This document shows positions 28,697-39,293 of a DNA stretch of 64,000 nt, piece by piece (the first letter of the stretch is position 1; each line of letters starts with the position of its first letter). The notes below the pieces were generated by a model that searched no databases, was not told the DNA's origin, and saw nothing but the letters and a program-made list of their open reading frames with translations. The stretch comes from Pelomyxa schiedti (Eukaryota > Evosea > Pelobiontida > Pelomyxidae): positions 186,001 through 250,000 of the forward strand of contig JAHLWZ010000222.1 of the NCBI GenBank assembly GCA_020536535.1, in the 5' to 3' direction. Position numbers and translations under genes: made by a program.

Positions 28697-31600
28697 TTAC
28701 ATACCCTGTGTAAAAAGTGAGCAAGAACGGTTAGAGCAGTGATTAGATAGGTATTACCTTCTTGTCAGTAGAGGGTTTGTAGCGGTCCCAGTTTGAGTCC
28801 TTCTGGTTAGCCATTTGTGGGTTGGGGTCTCGGGATGACCTTCTCTTTGGTGGAGACCGTGACCTTGAATTGGAACGTGACCTTGACCTTGAACTTGCAG
28901 TCGCAGTGGCAGTGGCAGTTGTACTTGTACCCATTGACCACCCTGACACATTCGGCTGAACTGAGTGCAGGGAAGGCTGCTGTTGCTGCTGCTGTTGCGG
29001 CATAGGCGGGTATGCTTTGTTTGTTGGTTCCGAGGGCTGATATGACCTCCTTGGGGACCTTGACCTAGAACGGGCTGGTGAAGGGCTGCGAGCACTTGTC
29101 GATGGGGGTGGTGCGTTTACTGGTGCACCTGGAGGGCCAGCACTCCACCCAGAAGTTCTAGGCTGTTGCTCTGGTGGGCCCCTTTTGTCAAACTGGCTCC
29201 TGTGTTCGTACTGTGATCTCTCCTCGCCTCCGCGGTCTTTGTGTTCATGCTGTCGATCTCTTGGCCTGTCATAGTCTCTGTCTTTGTTTCTATCTCTATC
29301 CCTTTCACTCCGATCGCGGTCTCTATCACTCCTATCGTGGTCCCTATCTCTATTCCTGTCCCTATCTCGATCTCTATCCCTATCACGATCGCGGTCGCGG
29401 TCGCGGTCATGATCACGATCCCTGTCTCGGTCCCTGTCTCTATCGCGGTCATAATCTCCACCCTCAGCTTCATCCTTAGAAAGAATAAGGGAAGACATGT
29501 GAACGTTTCTCATACCGCTCCCCAGGATGGCCGGCCCCTGCCCCTTCCACGTCCAAATCCAAATCCTCTTCCTCTTCCTCTGCCATCATCATTCCATCCT
29601 GAAATGAAATAAGAAAAACCATTGTTCAGGAAAAGAGGAAATACCACCACGCCCAGCACCATCACCTGGAAATTGGGGAGGTCCGCCTCGCCCTATTGAC
29701 AAGTTAGCAGTCAGGTCAAAAATTGGCACCTACCTCTCCCTCTTCCACCGGTGTTGGCCCTGTCTATTGTAACTTGCTTCCCCATCACATTGGTACCATT
29801 CAGTTCCACTAATCAAAAAATAAGTAAGGAATTAAAGAATTGTCTTTTACATGCAGCTGTTGCCTCTTCTTCAGAAAAGAATTCCAAGAAGCCACATCTC
29901 TTAAATTCACTGAGCTAATTTAGTGTCCAAAAGTTTCGATACAAATTAGTGTACCCAGTAACTTTGTCTTTATGCCAGCGTATATCCTTTACCTTACCCA
30001 CTTTGGCAAATAACTGATGAATTGCGTTATCTTCAATGTTCTCAGGAACGTTTCCAATGAAAAGTGTTGTCCCACTCTGCTCTTGTGCTAAACGTTGGCG
30101 ATGGAATTTAATGAGACGATGAAAATGACAACAAAAATTGAGAAAGTGCAATCAAGGGCATAAAGGGAACGGGACAATTTGAGAAGAGGGAGAGAGTCTG
30201 TGTTTGCAAACCAATTATGCGATGTGTGTTCAGGATATCATTCCTTGGTGTGTGTGAGAGTGATCGTGTAGGAAATTGTAGACAGGGAAAGTATAAAACC
30301 TCGATTAGGTCCTCTGGGTCCGCTTCTATCATCCATCTGCCTGGGAGGTCCCATGAAGCCACCGCCAGAAGAACCACCAAAGCCACCCTGAGAACCAGAA
30401 CCACCAAAACCACCAGAAGAAAAGCCACCCCGCCCACCTGGCTTTGTATGGCTATACTGAACTTTAATGTTGCGGCCAAAGAGAGTGGAGCCATTCATAG
30501 AAACAGCATTACTGGCGCCTTTGGGATCCATAAATTCGATGAATGCAAAGCTAACCAGTGTTAGGGTGCTTTCTGACTTTCACTGTTTCGGTACCCTTTA
30601 AAATCCCCAGTTGCCTTATCAGTTTGCCAGCTGATGTGCTTCACAGGTCCACAATCAGTAGAAAAAGTTTCTCGGACAGTCTCCTCATCCATTTTGAAGG
30701 GAAGGTTGCCAACATAAACTGTTGTTGTTGACTCCACTCCTGGGGTCTATTAATAGATGGTCAGTTACTGCATTAAACCCTCTTCCATTAACGGGTATTA
30801 CCTGTTGCATGTTAGGAGCTCCTTGGTCAAAAGGCATCTAAAGGGTGATTAGGTATAATGACGTTGGTAGGAGGGAGATACCTGTGGAAAAGCTCCAGGT
30901 GGATATCCCTGTGGTGGGTACTGTGGATATTGTTGAAATTGTGCTGGGTATTGATAAAAGGGGGGGCCAGAGGGGTTTCCTGGAACTGGGTTTGGCCTTT
31001 GGGACGGCATTCCTTCAGGTCCTGCAGTCGCCTGTGGTTGGGTACCGGATGCAGGCTCTGCACTTGGTGGTGGTACTTGTGCGTTTGTTGGAGCGCCTTG
31101 CGGTACGTTGTCTGTTGGTTGAGCAGGTTTAGACTGTGCCCCTTGCATTTGTTGCATTTGGTATTGTTGAACGCGCGTTTGCCAATCCCAGTATGCGTAC
31201 CACTCGGCGTTGATCTCTTCCTTAGGAAAAAGTTAGAATGAGAGTTGTGTGCAAAGGGGGGGGGAAAAACACATAGAACTACTTGAGTTTTTTGGGGCTG
31301 AGCGCCTCCTTCAGGGGCCTGCTTCTGAGAGGGATCCGTGGTATGTGATGGTTGTGATTGTGGGGCAGAGTCCGGCGAAGTCTGCTGCTGTTGATTCGAT
31401 TGGGGCTGTCCTTGTTGTGTTTGCGCCTGTGGCATTTGTTGTTGTGACTGGCCTTGCTGGGTAGACTGAGGTTGCCCTGGCTGTGATGGCGCCTGTTGCT
31501 GCTGGCCCGTTTGGGACGAGTTTTGCATCATCTGCAACTGCGCCATTCTCTGTTGCTCGTAGTAAGCAGCCCACTGCGCTTGAATTACCTCCTGAGGTGA

Positions 31601-31977
31601 TTTCGCGCCAGGGTCGGCGGGGGCGGCGCCGCCTCCGCGGCCCTGAGGCGCCGATGGCGAGGCGGCGCTTACGGCGGAGCCAGGAGATTGTTGATGCTGC
31701 GACGGCGGTGGTTTGGGCGCGTCGGCAGGCTAACGGGCGAGTGTGGCTTAAGTTAGTAATTTTCGAAAAACCAAAGTGCGCGGGAAAACTTTTTCATGTC
31801 TGTAGTCGCGCTCGGGACTCGAGTCGGGCGAAGCAGGATCATCTATACAAAGCAACAGAAGCAAATTGTGAGCGCATGAGGCAAAAAAAAAAAGTTGTTG
31901 CAAAAAATGAACGACGAGGACGGAGAGTTGTTGGATTGGTGGTGGAGTTGCAATGACGTGAAAATGCGCATACACAT
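28697..31977 (-). CDS. Two-RRM RNA-binding protein with RGG and RD/RS tail (nucleolin/SR-like)
   Basis: The N-terminus is Pro/Gln-rich (SQHQQSPGSAVSAASP and poly-Q tracts). RRM1 (about 30700-30450) has TTVYVGNLPFKMDEETVRET and KGFAFIEFMDPKGASNAV. A Gly-rich linker (GGFGGSGSQGGFGGSSGGG) follows. RRM2 (about 30090-29750) has TTLFIGNVPENIEDNAIHQL and then CGFLEFFSEEEATAA. An RGG stretch (GRGRGRGFGFGRGRGRGR) comes next, and then a C-terminal RD/RS region with long DRDR runs and SRSRSRSPRRS. RNP1 and RNP2 aromatics are present in both RRMs. The build resembles nucleolins and SR-type splicing or ribosome-biogenesis factors. ATG 31977 is my best start: a 4-nt coding piece, then an intron to MYDPASPDSSPERD. 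This is tentative. The 3' end is either GM-stop at 28697, after an intron, or an unspliced stop at 28743. Confidence 0.7.
29330..29465 (-). repeat. Arg-Asp dipeptide-coding repeat tract
   Basis: A degenerate 6-bp periodic stretch (ctatcg/cggtct-like units) encodes an almost uninterrupted run of Asp-Arg pairs on the minus strand. Such RD/RE runs occur in U1-70K-like and other splicing-associated proteins. The region is part of the two-RRM gene. Confidence 0.8.
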
Positions 31978-32197
31978 CGACCCGCACTGTAACCTTTTTC
32001 CTGTTTGTTTTTTAATGTTTTGTTTTTCTTTTTTTTTTTTTCGGCGACCCAAGGAGTGATGGGCAGGCTGCCAGTTTGGGGTCTTGTTGTACTAAAAACA
32101 ACATTGTATTTAGTGCCTCTAAGTGTGTTGATCCCAAAGAAAAATGTCTCAGAGAACACCCGAGGAAAAAAAGAGTGCAGGGTATCCTACACACGAT

Positions 32198-34715
32198 TCA
32201 GGGAGTGAGGAAGTATTCCTTTGCCCACGCCGGGTGCGGGTATTGTAGGTGAATAAGCAGTACCTTGTAATATCTCTTTGCCTCTGGCTTGCTCATCAGC
32301 CCATGTGCGACAGCAAGTTCAACGGCACAAGGGTTGCTCAGCACCATTCTTAGCAAGCGGTAGTGTACGAAACTAAGCTCCGGAAAGGGTCGGATCAAAG
32401 AAAATAGTGACAGAAATGCAGCCACGGGCAGGCAATATTCATCTTCTATGTGTGAGGACATTTTTATGATCTGTCTAGGGGAGTGAGTTGGAGAAAAAAA
32501 AAACGAGCAACTTGCACACATCTGAAGCTCCGAGGTAAAACCTTGTGATAAGCCACTCGGCACAGTGAATTTTGTTATTGTGATAGAGCCAGAACAGAAG
32601 GGCATTGTTATTTTTTCTGATATCTTCTGCAGTCATGTTCAGTTCACATACAAGCCACTTTACAGCCTTGGATGATGACACTGGCCTGATTTTGTGCCAG
32701 TCCGGTTTGCGTGAAAAGAAATCAACCACGTCAGATTTCCGGAAGAAATGACACATGGACAACAGTTTTTGAATCTGGGGCAAGGAGCCATACTTGATGA
32801 GTCCATCAAAGAGTGAGAAAACCAGCCTCTCTCCAAAACAAGTAGAACTCCCAAGAAGAATAAATGCATTTTGAAAGCATTGCCTTTGGACACATGATGA
32901 AAACGCGACCTGTAACATAGTTGCGGCAAAGGGGAAGTGTTTCAGATACCATGATACTTGCCAAGCGTCATACTTTCCACTGCTACTGTAATTAAAATGC
33001 ATAAGCCCCATGTCGTGGACTGCTTTATCTACCACTTTAGGATATGTCTGGGCAATCAAAGTGTACGCAGACACTGTACCTTCCATCAAACAGTTGCGAA
33101 GCATTTGGATTAAGTCCTTTTCACTTGGGGGTTGTTCCGGCCAACCTTGAAGGATCAATTTTACAGTGTCAGGAGGAGTGGAACAGCCCAGTACTGTACT
33201 ATGAAAACAAGCCAACCTAAACGTTTCCATTGTTGGGGTTATGTGGTACTCCTTTAACAGCCACTGAACAAGCTGCAAATTCCCAGTCCTACATGCCATG
33301 TTAAGGACAAAGATGCTTGGCACAAAGAGTGGAACGTGGTCCATAAACCACTTCACTGTCTCCAGCTGGAGCAGGTTGTCGAAGAAGCTAAACTTCATTT
33401 GTCTCTCACTGGGAAGAGGGAAGTTTTTGAACTTGAACAGCCAATACAGAAATTCCTCTGTGACCACTTCTTGACCCAACTCCGGGTACACCCTATCAGA
33501 TCTGGGTCTGCCCACAGAGAAATTTTCAAAAGCCCATTTGCAAAAATCCACTTTGCCAGCCTTAAGTGCAGAAATGGCAGGGTGAGCACTGAAGAAAGGA
33601 ATGCCGAGAGAGGTGAATCCACTGTACAGCCACGAAAACAACTCAATGTTTCCTGAATGGCAGGCACTGGTCCACGCTTTAAGCAGCTCCCATTTGGGAA
33701 TTCCGAACTTGTCCACCAGCCACATGGCTGTATCCAAGTCTCCATTCTCGCACACAAACTCCAGTACTCTTGTGTCTCTTACCAAGTACTCAATGTTCAA
33801 ACCCTCTGATTGTTGCTGGTGCACATCATCACTCCTCGGATGACCACTGGCTGGAGCCTTGGGCCACCACAGGCACCCATTGGTCTCCGCCTCCAGTGCG
33901 CCATCCACAAGCCTCTTTGCTTCCTCTCTGTGGCCGCCAACACAAAGCCCTGTCAGCATCGTGACCAATTCCTTCACATTGGCTCTCCTCCTTCCAACCC
34001 TTACAGGTTTCTCCCACAATGGATTTACATGATCCCACCATGGTTTACCATCTACGCGCCCATCCCCTCCCGTCACCATTACTATATGTTTGTCGAGATC
34101 CCCTCCCGTCACTATTACTAGATGTTTGTCGAGCACACCATTGCCTCTATTATTCCTGATTGTGTGGTTACCAAAGTCGTTGCATACCAGCGAGGCCATG
34201 CACCTGATCGCCGCATTCCGCGAAGCAAACCAGAGCGCCGCCGTAGTTGCTCCATTGTAATCACAGTGGCTCGCGACGTACCTGTAGGCAACTCCCACAA
34301 GTGGGAACAGTGCGCCGGCCAGGCTCATCACCACCCCGATCGACTCGCGCTCCGCCCGGACCATTTCGCCTAACTTTGGTGGTTGCCCGCTGCCCCGTAG
34401 CTTGTGGTAGGAGTGGCTGGGCCGGCCGGTGATCTTCGCCCTCTTCTCGCCGTTGCTGCTCCACAGAACCAACTTGGGTTCCTCGAGGGCGATCTCGATG
34501 GCTAGCTTCTGCACCGGGTCGGGGGCCGAATAGGGCGCCTCGAGGTCCACGTCGCCGACGATGTCGCGGCCGTAGGCGCTGAGAATAGACGGCGGGAAGG
34601 GGCGGCCCGTCACCCCTGCTATTGGGAGGACTACGTCCCACATCAACTTCGACACGAGCAGTATCCACTGCTTACTTTTCGCCCTTACGGCGGCAACACC
34701 CTCTGGTTGTGACAT
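32198..34715 (-). CDS. Ankyrin-like repeat protein (second of two)
   Basis: ATG 34715 (MSQPEGVAAVRAKSKQW) opens a long exon. The first 250 residues are not repeat-like and include LMWDVVLPIAGVTGRPFPPS. Ankyrin-like units follow: CENGDLDTAMWLVDKFGIPK, SGNIELFSWLYSGFTSLGI, TGNLQLVQWLLKEYHITP and others, ending with IHCAEWLITRFYLGASDVCK. An intron (about 32510-32455) joins the last exon, which reads AFLSLFSLIRPFPEL then RMVLSNPCAVELAVAHGL, with a stop at 32198. The PEL...NPCAV segment recalls one near the N-terminus of the paralogue at 26223-28571. The role is probably scaffolding. The gene contains a 36-bp in-frame duplication. Confidence 0.7.
34062..34133. repeat. 36-bp tandem duplication inside ankyrin-like gene
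   Basis: Two adjacent copies (34062-34097 and 34098-34133) begin atcccctcccgtca and end tgtttgtcgag, differing at two positions. On the minus strand they encode two copies of LDKHxVxVTGGD. The duplication keeps the frame and looks recent. Confidence 0.85.
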
Positions 34716-34895
34716 TTTGTCAATTCCAGGAAAAGACCGACAGGCCCGAGATCAAATAGACAAGTCTCCGTGTGACGCACTCATATGTTGATGTACAGCG
34801 GAGCCTGATGATCGACTGCAGTGTCACGTTCTCAAATCGATTCAGTACAACCAACAATTCAAAAAACCAAAACAAAAAAAAAAAAAAAAATCACA

Positions 34896-36496
34896 ATGTC
34901 CGACACCACAACTTGCGACGCCAATTCTGGCGAACCAAAGACCGACACGCCATGTTGTGCGCCTTCTTCCAACGAAGGCACCTCTCCCATTGCCACGAGT
35001 GGCCCTCTTGCCGTTACCGACACCACCCCCAGCCCAACAACCCCGACGACGACGACAACAACCGCCGCTTCCCCTTCCTTCTCCTTCTCCTTCTCCACTC
35101 CGCCGACTCCTACGGCCACCCCACTTTCGACCTCGTCCTCGTCGTCGTCCCCTTCCCCGTCGCCCGCGCCCCAGACGACCGCCCCTCCTTCTCTGCAGGA
35201 CTTTGCGCGCCAGTTCCTCTCCGAGGCTACGGCGGTGTCGTACGGCGTGAGCTCGGCGCCCCCGCAGCGATCGCCGCAGCAGGCCGAGCCGCAGGCGGAG
35301 CCCCAGGCCCCAGTGGAGCCACCCGCGCCGCTTCCCGCTCCCCCGCCAAAGGACCCGTCGAAGAAGGCTGAGGAGGAAAAGAAGCTGACCGCAGTGGATA
35401 AGTTCTTGCTGGAACTACCTGGGCCATTCCGCAAAGGCATGTTGCGTCGTATTGTATTGTGGGATTGGGTGTCGGGATTGTTGTTTTTTTGTATTAATTT
35501 TCGAGCTTGCAGTGGTCAGGACATTTCTTTGGGGAAGTTTATTGCACTCTGCAATATGGTTCGTTGGTTTGATGTTTATTTTTACATCTGTTTACGTTGC
35601 TGGCCATTGGTATGGTTACCACATGGTCCCTGTTTTATCACTCCTGTGCCTTCTTGCAATTGCTTTGCATGGTGCGTATATCTACGCCCACCAAGGCTAC
35701 CAAAAGTGGGTGCAGAAGGTGGCACCAGTGAATCCTTTTGCGTGCGTCTCCTTTGTTCCGTAAAAAGTACTAATGCTGAAAGTAGTCTGTCACAGCCATT
35801 TGACGTCCCGAACTTCTGGGTAGAGTTCCACCTTGGAGCAATATGCAGTCTCATAAATTCACACCTGGAGGGATTATTCTACATGCTTTATTTCCAGAAC
35901 CCGTCTGCGTCCGCCAAGGTTTCCCACACCCAAAAATTTCGCCGCTTACTATTCTCTAACTTGTACACATGCACCCCACCATCATTACAGTTCATGGGGG
36001 TTCTGCTGGTGCTGTGCGTCGTCGGCCACTTTTTCAGCGGGTTTGCCGTCCTCGCGGCGCTGTCCCTGTTCCTCTTCACGATCCCGCCGCTCTACGTGAG
36101 ATACCCCAAGCGCTTCAGCGACCTGGCGCACAGGATCCACCAAGCAATGCACCTTGTCTGCAGCAAGTGCCGTGGCTGCTGCCCAATGAAGCGCTGCTGC
36201 TCGGCGTCATCAGCCACAACCGCGGCGGCCACCAGTGCCGAGCAGCCCACAGAGGCACAGTCTCAGTCATGTTGTGCCACTGACAACATGGGTGGCAGGT
36301 GAGTGACGGGACTAGGCCAGAGACACCCCACCCACACAATCAAACAATCGACTTTTGTCTTTTTTTTTTTCTGCTTTTCATTTTTTTTTTATTTCTCTTA
36401 CACCAGAGGTCCAGTGACTTAAACTCTACTTGTACTTCCTCTTCAGCCCCTGCACCAATGCCTGAGGAGGAAGAGGATGTTGCCTGGCAATTCTAA
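34896..36496 (+). CDS. Reticulon-domain ER-shaping protein
   Basis: ATG 34896, after an A-rich leader, begins MSDTTTCDANSGEP. About 170 disordered Ser/Thr/Pro residues are followed by DKFLLELPGPFRK. The reticulon homology domain spans several exons. The first hairpin is FLWGSLLHSAIWFVGLMF, with YHMVPVLSLLCLLAIALHG. The second is MGVLLVLCVVGHFFSGFAVL, with SLFLFTIPPLYVRYPKRFSD; 'FTIPPLYxRY' is the classic reticulon end motif. A cysteine-rich tail (CSKCRGCCPMKRCC) follows and is a plausible palmitoylation site. An unspliced stop occurs at 36300, but an intron with donor at 36299 and acceptor before 36415 keeps the frame and adds DLNSTCTSSSAPAPMPEEEE, ending in VAWQF at 36496. I prefer the spliced form. 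Reticulons bend ER tubules by wedge-like membrane hairpins. Confidence 0.75.
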
Positions 36497-36550
36497 AATC
36501 CTAAATTCCTACCACAATCACTACGCAGTTGAAGGGTGCAGACAAGGAAG

Positions 36551-37695
36551 ATGTCGGTGACCAAGAGGTTGTTTGTGGGCAATTTGGACCCAAGAGTTAC
36601 GGAGTACGGCTCGTATTTCTTTTGTGGGATGGCGGATGCGGGCGTGCACGTGCACTTGTGTGAACAAAGACAGGCCCAAACCAATCACAAAAAACAGGTT
36701 CAGCGTCATCAAGCTCTTTCAACAGTATGGGAAACTGCAAGGGGTTCAGTTTTTATGGAACAAAAGTGGTCCGAGGTGCGGCCTGCCAAAATCGTATTGC
36801 TTTGTAGAGTTCGAAAATATAGAGGTCTGTTTCTATGGCGTCATATTTTTTTTTCCCCTATTAAGAAGTCTAATGTTGCTATTTTATGGAGATTTATTAC
36901 ATTTATTTTAATCTCATTCAGGATGCAATAAAAGCTAAATCAGTGGTAAATGGACTTCGATTTTTGGGGAAACCACTGAGTGTTAGATTTGTAGTTCCAA
37001 GGGTGCCCATTCTTCATTTACTACATGTTCAAAATTAATTTTAGTTTAGGAACCTTTCAAAACTTCTGTTGAGGTTCCTGCTCTTCGAACACCTGTGGAG
37101 GCAACTCCTTTACCTCTCACTCCCGGTTCTGCCCTTGCTGCTGTAGTCGCGTGTGTATCAAGAGCTTTTAGTACCTGGACTAACCAAACACCAAACGCAT
37201 GGTGGTTTTATTTCTGTAATGTGGTTGGTATAGGACAGACGTTAGAATATCGGCAGTAAAAACTAAACTTCGCTTAATGGATGAGGAGGTTTCCCGATCT
37301 TCAAAGCGCTATAAGCCGGACCTTATGTATTGCTCCTATCATAAACTCCACTTTCACAACAACTAATTCCTCCACGAAACAGAATTCCGCCGACTTTTGG
37401 GATTACCCCTCCGTCATCCTCCGAGTCCCAACCGCCCTCACCCTCCACATCCACATCCACATCCACATCCACATCCACATCCACATCCACATCCACATCC
37501 ACATCCACATCCACATCCACATCCACATCCACATCCACATCCACATCCAGTACCAGCCCACAGTCCTTTTCTGGCACAACTTCAGAAGGCTCTCTCAATC
37601 CAATCCCCAGCTCTGCATCCCCTACAACATCCACACCATTGTCAAGCACACAAACAATAGGAACAAACTCAGACAACAAGGATGATGATTCCTAG
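36551..37695 (+). CDS. RBM18: RBM18-like single-RRM RNA-binding protein
   Basis: ATG 36551 begins MSVTKRLFVGNLDPRVTEYG. The join to exon 2 gives FSVIKLFQQYGKLQGVQFLW and then GLPKSYCFVEFENIE. Exon 3 gives DAIKAKSVVNGLRFLGKPLS then VRFVVPR. This order and the wording (GNLDPRxTEY, LxxxFGxxxxFxFLxxKSG, GxPxxYCFVxFE) match RBM18. A later exon has DVRISAVKTKLRLMDEEV, aligning with the conserved helix after the RBM18 RRM. The final exon, after an intron beginning at about 37328, is Pro/Ser-rich. It carries the (TS)n tract from the acatcc repeat and ends NSDNKDDDS at 37695. Human RBM18 lacks such a tail. The likely role is RNA binding of unknown target. Confidence 0.78.
37447..37554 (+). repeat. (acatcc)18 microsatellite coding for Thr-Ser repeat
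   Basis: Eighteen perfect tandem copies of acatcc occupy 108 bp inside the last exon of the RBM18-like gene. In the frame fixed by splicing it encodes alternating Thr-Ser; the other two forward frames would give Ile-His or His-Pro. The perfection suggests recent expansion and probable length polymorphism. Confidence 0.9.
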
Positions 37696-37996
37696 GGTCT
37701 GCCTCATTCTGATTCTTAGCAGGGACCAGAACATTGAATCACAAAACAATCAGGTTAAACCCCCGCGCGCACCTCGAAATCTGCTCTCGTGGCCTCTGGA
37801 CATCTAGTTGTCAACAAAATTTTCGCTAAATTTCTCGTGAACTTCAGGCAGAACCATCGAAAAAGAGGAATTTTTAGTTCATGAAACACACGCCATCTCG
37901 CGAGTGAAAAAACAAAAAAATCATAAAAACCCTGCGCCTGCAATTTGATCTCGCGTATTATTATCCACTACTTTTCGTACCTCTGTTGGTATCGCA
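37696..37996. other. Intergenic spacer upstream of AHA1
   Basis: This 301-bp gap runs from the RBM18-like stop to the AHA1 start. I see no ORF worth calling and no clear structured RNA. It is A-rich near the AHA1 start, as before several genes here. Confidence 0.5.
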
Positions 37997-39224
37997 ATGG
38001 CACGCATCGGAGAAACCGACCCGCGGTGGATCGTAACAAACAGGGAAGACGGCACCAACGTTGGCGCCTGGCATTGGGTGGAGAAAGATTGCCTGCCGTG
38101 GTTCAGAGAGACCGCCAGCGACGCTTTTTCCGCATCGCCCTTGCTTTCTCGCGGCGGCGACTTCGTAGTTACGACCAAGAGCGTGGACGTGACCGGCGAG
38201 GCTACCGCAAACAACCGCAAGGGGAAAACGATCTACCTTTACGAGCTGGAGCTGACCGTAAACTGGGAGGCAAAGTGGACCGATTCCGCGACTTCTAGTT
38301 CCGAAACCGCTACGGGGACGCTCAAGATGCCTTACATTGGCGACGACAACGAAGGGGAAGCGCTCGAAGTGAGGATAGAGGCGACAGGCGCAAACAAGTC
38401 GAATGACAAAGTCAAGAAGACGATAGTGCCTGCCATGCAGCGGGAGTGCCCAGCTGTGGCGAGAACTACAGTCGAACAAGTCATAGCGCGAATGAAGGAA
38501 AAGTTTGCTACCCAACGCAAGGGGCTGACCTCTTCCGGCACCGCATCCGCGCCTACGCCAGTTTTGATTAAACCTGCCCCCGCTTCTCCCACATCCACCA
38601 CAAAACCTTCAGCCACTTCCTCCACTGCATCTACTAAGTCAACTTCTTCTTCATCACCGGCTTCGTATGTCGGCAGTGGGAAGGATTTACATATGACTGA
38701 GAGATTCAGAGCGTCGCCAAAGTATGCCTGATAGTTTTCTGGTCTATAACCTAAGTGCACTACAGGAACCTGTATGACTTGCTGCTAGATCCGCAGCGAT
38801 TGTCTATGCTTACAGGAGGTCAAGCGATTATGGAACCCAGGGTTGGAGGCAAATTCGTGTATTTTGGCGGAGCAGTTACAGGTAATGCACTCTCTTCATT
38901 GATCTCATGTAACATTTATTGCAGGAGAGATCCTGGAACTCATACCCGAGCAAAGAATAAAGCAGACATGGAGATTCTCTACTTGGCCTGGGTCACACAA
39001 CTCGGTTGTAACTATTGAGTTGTCACCCTCCAAGGAGTTTGACATAACAACACTCACTCTGCACCAGGTTATTTGATACGAGAAACCTTTTCTTTTACTA
39101 AACATTTTAGGTGGGCATTCCATCTGAAGACCTGGAGAGGACCCAACACGGGTGGAGGGAGAACTTCTGGGAAAGAATCAAGAAAATGTTTGGTTATGAA
39201 GCCCCAAACATGTCCTCTTTGTAA
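37997..39224 (+). CDS. AHSA1: Activator of Hsp90 ATPase (AHA1)
   Basis: ATG 37997 gives MARIGETDPRWIVTNREDGT, then NVGAWHWVEKDC. This is the N-terminal Hsp90-activating domain, with the characteristic 'WhWxEKDxxxW' motif. It continues through KTIYLYELELTVNWEAKW. A Ser/Thr/Pro-rich linker (about residues 180-235) joins the C-terminal AHSA1/START-like domain: MTERFRASPKYLYDLLLDPQ-type sequence, then SMLTGGQAIMEPRVGGKF. Later exons supply GEILELIPEQRIKQTW-like and VTIELSPSKEFDITTLTLHQ sequence, ending FGYEAPNMSSL at 39224. The C-terminal exons contain introns of roughly 40-45 nt. AHA1 binds the Hsp90 middle domain and stimulates its ATPase in the cytosol. Both domains are complete. Confidence 0.9.
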
Positions 39225-39293
39225 AATTTTACTCCCACCTCACCAATGTGCAGACAAAAAAAAAGTTTTGTTTCACTGCTAAACATTCTTTTT

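Noticed and set aside
31907-32053. Plus-strand frame beginning MNDEDGELLDWWWSCNDVK
   Set aside because: It overlaps the proposed first exon and intron of the two-RRM gene on the other strand, runs into poly-T, and has no downstream exon that fits.
34859-35440. Minus-strand 193-residue ORF
   Set aside because: It is antisense to the Ser/Pro-rich start of the reticulon gene, with Gly/Glu/Val runs typical of mirrored low complexity.
37323-37679. Minus-strand ORF with a long Val-Asp run
   Set aside because: It is the antisense translation of the acatcc repeat. The sense frame is fixed by splicing with the RBM18-like exons.
37696-37996. Possible heat-shock elements before AHA1
   Set aside because: GAA and TTC triplets occur, but not with the two-base alternating spacing required for an HSE.
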